DNA of 37,486 nucleotides from Lachnospiraceae bacterium (GTDB lineage: Bacteria > Bacillota > Clostridia > Lachnospirales > Lachnospiraceae), in assembly GCA_910574715.1 (NCBI GenBank), contig CAJTCH010000026.1, positions 30,644 to 68,129 of the forward strand, in the 5' to 3' direction. Positions 32,580 through 37,486 of the stretch are shown here, piece after piece. The translations under genes were made by a program, and so were the position numbers. Numbering within the stretch: position 1 is the stretch's first letter; every line of letters starts with the position of its first letter. Below the pieces are notes generated by a model. The model did not search any database. It was not told the DNA's origin and saw only the letters and a program-made list of their open reading frames with translations.

Positions 32580-32641
32580 CAGAGGTGGAATTAGGTACTT
32601 TATCAGTGGATGAATGTGCAACAATTCCACTTCTGTTTTTT
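32580..32641 (+). terminator. Strong terminator after the NACHT locus
   Basis: CAGAGGTGGAATT at 32580-32592 pairs with AATTCCACTTCTG at 32623-32635 (one G-U pair), followed by six T residues. The loop is long, about 30 bases. Confidence 0.75.
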
Positions 32642-32820
32642 GTCAAAATATATTTACTTTTAGTTGGATACTAGATGAAAAAGTTGCTTCATTCAATCTT
32701 TGTTAGTGAATTTATTTCTGTCATCACATCAAACATAAAATAATTACTCCAGTGTTTTTAGTAATAAGAAGAAGTTTCTCCCCGGTTGACTTTTTTGCGA
32801 AAAAGTGGAATACAGTTCGA

Positions 32821-32849
32821 TTGATAGGGAATCCCCTTTTTATTATAAT
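32821..32849 (+). promoter_or_regulatory. Promoter of the XRE-family regulator gene
   Basis: TTGATA (32821-32826) and TATAAT (32844-32849) are 17 bases apart. Because the transcript starts after about 32855, upstream in-frame starts are excluded and the ATG at 32896 is the real one. Confidence 0.75.
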
Positions 32850-32895
32850 GAAGAAAAGAGGTAATACAATAGAGGATAAGGAGAACAATAACAGT

Positions 32896-34017
32896 ATGGA
32901 CAGACTAAATTTATCGGACAATATTATCCGGCTAAGGCGCGAGCGGAGGATTACCCAGGAGGAGCTTGCAGACTTCCTCGGAGTAAGTAAGGCGGCAGTA
33001 TCCAAGTGGGAAAATGCCCAAAGCACACCGGATCTTATGCTTCTGCTCGAACTTTCTGCCTATTTTGGCACAACGATAGACGAGCTGATCGGGTACAAAG
33101 CCCAGCTCTCCAAAGAGCAGATCCGCTACTTCTATGCGGAGCTTGTAAAGGATTTTGCCAGGCTTCCTTTTCATGAGGCCATTGAAAAGACCCGCACTCT
33201 GGCCCACAGGTACTATTCCTGCCATGCCTTTTTGCTGCAGCTTACTGTATTGTACCTGAATCATTACATGCTGGCAGAGTCAGAAGAGGAACAAAAACAG
33301 CTTTTGGAGGAGGCGGCTTCATGGTGCGACCATATTCTGGAAAGCTGCAGCGATGTAAGCATATGCAGTGATGCTTTGGTTTTGAAGGCTGGCATCAGCT
33401 TATGGCTTGGGAAAGCGGCTGAAACGATAACTATGCTGGAGCCTTCTTCTGACCCCGCCCGTCTTGCAGGGCAGGACGGAGCCATACTGGTCCAGGCATA
33501 TCAGATGGCGGGGGAACATGAGAAGGCAAGAGGTTATATCCAGGCAAGGGAATGGCTGGATATTCTGAACCTGGTCAGTGATGCCGCGATATCCCTGGCT
33601 TTATATCAAGATGACATAGAGCGGTGCAAAAAGACAGTATGCAGGATCAGAAATGTAATGGAAGCCTACCTGCTGGAGAAGCTCCATCCCAATCTTGCTG
33701 CACAGTTCCATTATCAGGCGGCAGTCATGTATGCAGCGGTCGGGGAGGAGGAAGAAGCGCTGAAGGCCCTCTTCCTTTTTGAGAAATGTGTTGACGGGCT
33801 CTTACGGGCAGAGAAGGTTGTACTCCACGGAGATGAATATTTTGACCGTTTAGACGCATGGATTGAAGCCCTTCCATTGGGAGAAATGGCTCCAAGAAGC
33901 AGGAAATTCGTTTTTCAGAATCTGCAGGAAGCATTCAGCCACCCGGCTTTTGAGGCTCTGAAAGAGAATGCTGATTTCCAGAAAATACTGCAGCATTTTG
34001 CAAAAACTGACACATAG
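32896..34017 (+). CDS. XRE-family regulator with TPR-like helical C-terminus
   Basis: Residues 1-65 are a lambda-repressor-type HTH: IIRLRRERRITQEELADFLG, then VSKAAVSKWENAQSTPD. The remaining 300 residues are helical hairpins rich in Ala, Leu and Glu, resembling a TPR-like array (for example QFHYQAAVMYAAVGEEEEAL). Firmicute regulators of this plan often respond to peptides or cell state. AAGGAG lies upstream of ATG 32896. The ABC exporter genes start 58 bases downstream, so the three genes probably form one operon or a regulatory pair. Confidence 0.82.
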   Translation: MDRLNLSDNIIRLRRERRITQEELADFLGVSKAAVSKWENAQSTPDLMLLLELSAYFGTTIDELIGYKAQLSKEQIRYFYAELVKDFARLPFHEAIEKTRTLAHRYYSCHAFLLQLTVLYLNHYMLAESEEEQKQLLEEAASWCDHILESCSDVSICSDALVLKAGISLWLGKAAETITMLEPSSDPARLAGQDGAILVQAYQMAGEHEKARGYIQAREWLDILNLVSDAAISLALYQDDIERCKKTVCRIRNVMEAYLLEKLHPNLAAQFHYQAAVMYAAVGEEEEALKALFLFEKCVDGLLRAEKVVLHGDEYFDRLDAWIEALPLGEMAPRSRKFVFQNLQEAFSHPAFEALKENADFQKILQHFAKTDT

Positions 34018-34075
34018 AAGATTGGCAGATGCGAAGCAGCTACAGAGACTGCTCTCGTAAAACAGGAGGAAAACA

Positions 34076-34801
34076 ATGCTTATTATCAATCATTTGACGA
34101 AACACTATAAGGGCGGCAGCAAGGGCGTCACGGATCTGAGCCTTCATGTGATGCCGGGTGATATCTGCGCATTCATCGGGCATAATGGAGCCGGGAAGAC
34201 AACAACGCTGAAATGCATTGCCGGGATCCATGGATATGATGCGGGAGAGATTCGGATCGGAGGAATCAGCCTTCATGATGACCCGCTTGTGTGCAAACAG
34301 ATGACGGCATATATTCCGGATAATCCGGATCTGTATGAGTATCTGACAGGCATCCAGTATCTGAACTTTATTGCCGATATTTTCAAGGTTCCGGCAGGAG
34401 AGAGGAAGGAACGGATCCAAAGGTACGGGGATGAATTTGAAATAACGGAATCCTTTGGGGATCTGATTTCTTCTTATTCCCATGGTATGAAACAGAAGCT
34501 TGCTATTATATCTGCGCTGCTGCATGAACCAAGGCTGTTGGTTTTGGACGAGCCTTTTGTGGGGCTTGACCCGAAAGCTTCCGTTATTCTGAAAGAGAGG
34601 ATGAGGAAACTTTGCGCCGGCGGGGGCGCCATATTCTTTTCCACCCACGTGCTGGAGGTGGCTGAGAAGCTTTGTAACAAGGTAGCGATGATCAAGGAGG
34701 GACGCCTGATTGCCGAAGGCACCATGGAGGAGGTTGTAAAGCAGGGCAATACGCTGGAGTCCATTTTTATGGAGGTGGTAAATAATGCTGGCGCAGATTA
34801 A
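34076..34801 (+). CDS. ABC-2-type transporter ATP-binding protein
   Basis: The 241-residue ATPase has Walker A GHNGAGKTTT, signature SYSHGMKQKL, Walker B LLVLDEPFVGLDP and switch His in FFSTHVLE. The signature reads SYSHG where most members have LSGG; this variant is known from ABC-2 exporters. CAGGAGGAAAACA precedes the ATG. Its end overlaps the start of the permease gene by 17 bases, so the two are translationally coupled. The transporter probably exports a drug, peptide or lipid; the substrate is not evident. Likely controlled by the XRE regulator upstream. Confidence 0.88.
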   Translation: MLIINHLTKHYKGGSKGVTDLSLHVMPGDICAFIGHNGAGKTTTLKCIAGIHGYDAGEIRIGGISLHDDPLVCKQMTAYIPDNPDLYEYLTGIQYLNFIADIFKVPAGERKERIQRYGDEFEITESFGDLISSYSHGMKQKLAIISALLHEPRLLVLDEPFVGLDPKASVILKERMRKLCAGGGAIFFSTHVLEVAEKLCNKVAMIKEGRLIAEGTMEEVVKQGNTLESIFMEVVNNAGAD

Positions 34802-36371
34802 GATTATGGCCAGGCTGGAGCTATGTAATCTCCTTGGCATAAATATTTTACGGTTCACGAAAGATAAGCGGAAAAAGAAGAGGGCCGTAATGCTTTCTGT
34901 CCTCTGGATACTCCTGATTATTATGCTGCTATTTTATGTGGGCGGCCTTTCCTGGGGACTGGTGGAGATTGGAGCAGGAGAAGATGTTCCGGCTTATGTC
35001 ATCGCCATATCCAGCATGCTCATTTTTGTATTTGGAATCTTAAAGGCGGGAAGCATCATTTTCCGGAGACAGGGATATGATATGGTAGTATCCCTGCCTG
35101 TAAGGAAAGGCGCGGTAGTGCTTGGACGGTTTTTGCGCATGTATACGGAAAATCTGCTGATGGCTGCCCTGGTAATGCTTCCGGGGATTGCAGTGTATGC
35201 ATGGCAGATGAGGCCGGATGTGTCATTCTATCTGTGTGCGTTTCTTGGGATATGGTCAGTGCCGTTACTGCCAATGACAGGGGCGATCCTTATTGGGGCT
35301 CTGGTTACGGGAATTTCTTCCAGGATGCGGCATAAAAGCCTGGTAGCGTCAACGCTTACGATAGTATTTGTTTTTGCCATTATGTATGGTTCTTCGCGTC
35401 TTACGTCAGTGGAAGGGATGGAAAGTCTGGAGATTATGGAGGAACTGTCCGGAATGATTTCGGCTATGCTTGAGAGATTCTATCCTCCGGCTGTGCTGCT
35501 TGGGACGGCGATTGTAAATGGGGAAATCAGCCGGTGCCTGATGTATACAGGTTTATTTCTGTCTGTATTTGCCGCGGCGGCGGCGGCCGTATCCGCCTGT
35601 TTTCAGTCCATCTGCCGGAATCTGTATACAACGGCGGCAAGGCATGATTATCAGATGGGAGATTTGAAAGCAGACTCGGCGTTGGTTTCCCTGTGCAGGA
35701 AGGAATTCCGACGGTATTTCTCATCGAGTATTTATGTATCCAATACGATCATCGGACCGCTTATGGGCTGTGTCATATCGGGGGCGCTTCTTTTTACAGG
35801 CCCGGCGAGGGTGAAAGAGCTCCTGCCGGTTCCGGTTGATCTGGCAGTAATCGCACCGTTTCTGCTGGCAGGCACTTTTTGTATGATGACAACTGCAGCC
35901 ACATCTGTTTCCATGGAAGGGAAGGAGTGGTGGCTTGCCAAAAGCCTGCCGCTGCCGGCACGGACAGTCCTGGACGCAAAGCTTTTGATGAATCTGATCC
36001 TGATTCTGCCTTTTTACCTTGTGTCGGAGGTTTTCCTGATCCTTGCATTAAAGCCGGGATTACAGGATAGCTTCTGGATGATGGTGATTCCGGCGGTGAT
36101 CCTGCTGTTTGCCTGTGTATACGGGATTACCGTTAATCTGCATTTCCCGGTTCTGGATTGGGAGAATGAGGTAAGCGTGGTCAAACAGAGCGCTTCAGCC
36201 GTACTTGGCGGCATGGGCGGGGCTGTCCTTGCAATCCTTGGCGGCGCGGGCGCCTGTCTGGTTCCGGAAGGATATTCCGGGGGATATCAGGCTGTTCTGT
36301 GTGTGCTGCTTCTGGGGATAACATGTCTGATGTATCGAAAGAATAACCGCATAGATTTGCGGGAACTTTGA
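34785..36371 (+). CDS. ABC-2-type transporter permease
   Basis: The 528-residue membrane protein has about 12 hydrophobic segments in two halves, with segments near residues 35-55, 70-90, 120-140, 150-175, 190-210 in the first half and a set near 325-360, 400-425, 430-455, 470-495 and 500-515 in the second. A cytoplasmic stretch (FRRQGYDMVVSLPVRKGAVV) resembles the coupling region of large ABC-2 permeases of Firmicutes. It overlaps the ATPase gene and must be its partner. No catalytic motif is expected. Base composition is higher in GC than in the Bce locus. Confidence 0.8.
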   Translation: MLAQIKIMARLELCNLLGINILRFTKDKRKKKRAVMLSVLWILLIIMLLFYVGGLSWGLVEIGAGEDVPAYVIAISSMLIFVFGILKAGSIIFRRQGYDMVVSLPVRKGAVVLGRFLRMYTENLLMAALVMLPGIAVYAWQMRPDVSFYLCAFLGIWSVPLLPMTGAILIGALVTGISSRMRHKSLVASTLTIVFVFAIMYGSSRLTSVEGMESLEIMEELSGMISAMLERFYPPAVLLGTAIVNGEISRCLMYTGLFLSVFAAAAAAVSACFQSICRNLYTTAARHDYQMGDLKADSALVSLCRKEFRRYFSSSIYVSNTIIGPLMGCVISGALLFTGPARVKELLPVPVDLAVIAPFLLAGTFCMMTTAATSVSMEGKEWWLAKSLPLPARTVLDAKLLMNLILILPFYLVSEVFLILALKPGLQDSFWMMVIPAVILLFACVYGITVNLHFPVLDWENEVSVVKQSASAVLGGMGGAVLAILGGAGACLVPEGYSGGYQAVLCVLLLGITCLMYRKNNRIDLREL

Positions 36372-36502
36372 GCAGAACAGGACTGATATCTGACATCATG
36401 CAATATTGTATATGGGAGCTGTGATGAAAAAGGGCATAGGGTGAAAAGCCTGATAAAAAACAGTGTGGTATGATTTGAGCATCAAATAAAGGAGGTGCCG
36501 CA

Positions 36503-37399
36503 ATGCACGCATGGGAAACTATAGACCAGTCATTGAATTATATCGAGGAACATTTATCAGGAGAAATCTCTACAGAGGAGCTTGCCGATATGGTTGGCTT
36601 GTCCCAATTTTATTATCAGCGTCTGTTTAAACGTCTGGTCAGAAAACCGGTCCAGGAGTATGCGAAACTCCGCCGTTTGGCAAAAGTGGTTGAGGGGTTA
36701 AAGGATACGGACCGAAGGATTCTGGATATTGCTTTGGACTACGGCTTTTCAAGCCATGCAAATTTTACTAGGGCTTTCAAGGAGACATATGGGATTACGC
36801 CGGAGGAATACAGGAAGACCTTACCGATGCTTAATACTTTTGAAAAGCCGGAAATTTCTATGAATTATGTACTGGTGGACGAAGGGGTTCCGCTGGTGGT
36901 GGGCGGTATCGTCCTGGAGATCCAAAGAAAGACGTTGGAAAAACCGGAAATTTATCTTGGCTTTGAAGCAGAAGTTGAAATTTCCAGACAAATACCCGTC
37001 GGTGAAAGCACCGGCATAGATGTGCCAGGACAGCTTTGGAAACAGTATCATGCGAAAAAAGAACTGCTTGCAGCGAATCTCAACGGCAGGGTGGAAATAG
37101 GGATGTCCCATATGGGAAATTTCGCACAAGGGGTGTTCAATTATTTTGTGGGCGGAATGATCCAGAAAATGCCGGAGCAGCTGCCGGAGGGATTCGTAAA
37201 GCAGGAACTTCTGCCGGGCAAATATATTGTCAGCAGAATCGAGGCGGAGAATTTTGAAGACTTGGTAACGGTGAAGCTTGACCAGACAAACAAATATCTA
37301 TTCAGCACATGGCTGCCTCGGCACAACCTCACTACAGAACCATTTTCGGTAGAAAAGTATCTCATACTTCGCAACCTGAATTTGTGCTGTGTTAGTTGA
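36503..37399 (+). CDS. AraC-family regulator with GyrI-like effector domain, altered C-terminus
   Basis: Residues 1-105 are the double-HTH AraC domain: EISTEELADMVGLSQFYYQR, then LDIALDYGFSSHANFTRAF followed by YGITPEEYR. The rest is a GyrI-like effector domain (about 120-286). Up to Tyr286 (EPFSVEKY) it parallels the fragment at 23740-24102, but then 12 unrelated residues and a stop follow, where the relative has about 20 more, including the final strand EIWVKPL. The last strand of the effector pocket is therefore lost, probably by an insertion at about 37361. AAGGAGG lies seven bases before the ATG. DNA binding should be intact; ligand response may not be. Confidence 0.82.
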   Translation: MHAWETIDQSLNYIEEHLSGEISTEELADMVGLSQFYYQRLFKRLVRKPVQEYAKLRRLAKVVEGLKDTDRRILDIALDYGFSSHANFTRAFKETYGITPEEYRKTLPMLNTFEKPEISMNYVLVDEGVPLVVGGIVLEIQRKTLEKPEIYLGFEAEVEISRQIPVGESTGIDVPGQLWKQYHAKKELLAANLNGRVEIGMSHMGNFAQGVFNYFVGGMIQKMPEQLPEGFVKQELLPGKYIVSRIEAENFEDLVTVKLDQTNKYLFSTWLPRHNLTTEPFSVEKYLILRNLNLCCVS

Positions 37400-37486
37400 A
37401 AATACAGAGAAAATCAAAAATAAAAAGGTATAAGCACTCTGTTTTTGTTATAATGGAATTAGCCGAAAACCATTTAAAAACGGAGG
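37361..37486 (+). other. Possible left end of another mobile element with promoter and ribosome binding site
   Basis: Homology of the AraC gene to its relative stops at 37361. The sequence then becomes AT-rich, carries an extended -10 (TGTTATAAT at 37446-37454) and ends with CGGAGG at the window edge. A gene must therefore start just outside. The abrupt change fits the 5' non-coding end of an insertion sequence, but no inverted repeat can be tested here. Confidence 0.4.

Noticed and set aside
32848..34017. Upstream ATG at 32848 as start of the XRE regulator
   Set aside because: It overlaps the -10 box of the gene's own promoter, so it cannot be in the transcript; ATG 32896 has the ribosome binding site.
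34040..34858. 272-codon minus-strand open frame over the ABC ATPase
   Set aside because: Opposite strand of a gene with complete Walker and signature motifs; no homology pattern of its own.

Overview
The window looks like an accessory, rearranged stretch of a Clostridia chromosome, most likely a gut Lachnospiraceae-type Firmicute. This rests on strong AGGAGG-type ribosome binding sites, moderate-to-low GC, a Bce-type peptide-sensing module, a large-serine-recombinase element of the Tn4451/Tn1549 kind, and many small enzymes typical of that group. The placement is an inference; there is no rRNA or other taxonomic marker.

Layout. (1) 1-4642: a wrecked ABC exporter locus. An IS630 element (with a probable -1 frameshift site) cuts the 5' end of a permease gene. 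An IS4-family element with perfect 16-bp inverted repeats and a 10-bp target duplication sits in codon 12 of the ATPase gene. The gene after the ATPase is lost after four codons. (2) 4643-8651: a toxin/defence scrapyard. A Fic gene is split by about 2.55 kb that carries a SymE-like fragment, a recombinase tail, a headless metallophosphoesterase and an intact AT-rich HNH-type protein. Fragments of a DUF4143 ATPase flank both halves of fic. (3) 8699-12540: small housekeeping or stress genes (VOC, DUF3788, S51 peptidase, PPOX-like, DUF3795) and a broken TudS-like desulfidase. (4) 12555-18128: a Bce-type two-component system plus FtsX-type ABC transporter, followed by an exported DUF4097-like protein. 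(5) 18150-22016: a mobile-element remnant with a sigma-like factor, an HTH protein, a group II intron 5' scrap, a hairpin cluster and an intact large serine recombinase. (6) 22089-23542: a MerR/GyrI-domain regulator next to trmO, whose promoter has the 19-bp spacer and dyad typical of MerR targets. (7) 23591-24258: three gene fragments (GNAT, AraC effector domain, response regulator). (8) 24282-26565: a MecA-type penicillin-binding protein behind a BlaI/MecI-like operator. (9) 26599-29728, minus strand: a TetR-MFS-lysophospholipase operon with a clear TetR operator. (10) 29808-32276: an 822-aa NACHT NTPase with C-terminal pentapeptide repeats, the best candidate for an undescribed anti-phage NLR-like protein, followed by a frameshifted small gene. 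(11) 32821-36371: an XRE regulator with an ABC exporter. (12) 36503-37486: an AraC/GyrI regulator whose last residues are replaced by what may be the left end of another mobile element.

The unifying theme is repeated insertion and deletion. At least two IS elements, one recombinase element, an intron scrap and about ten truncated genes lie among intact resistance, sensing and defence genes.
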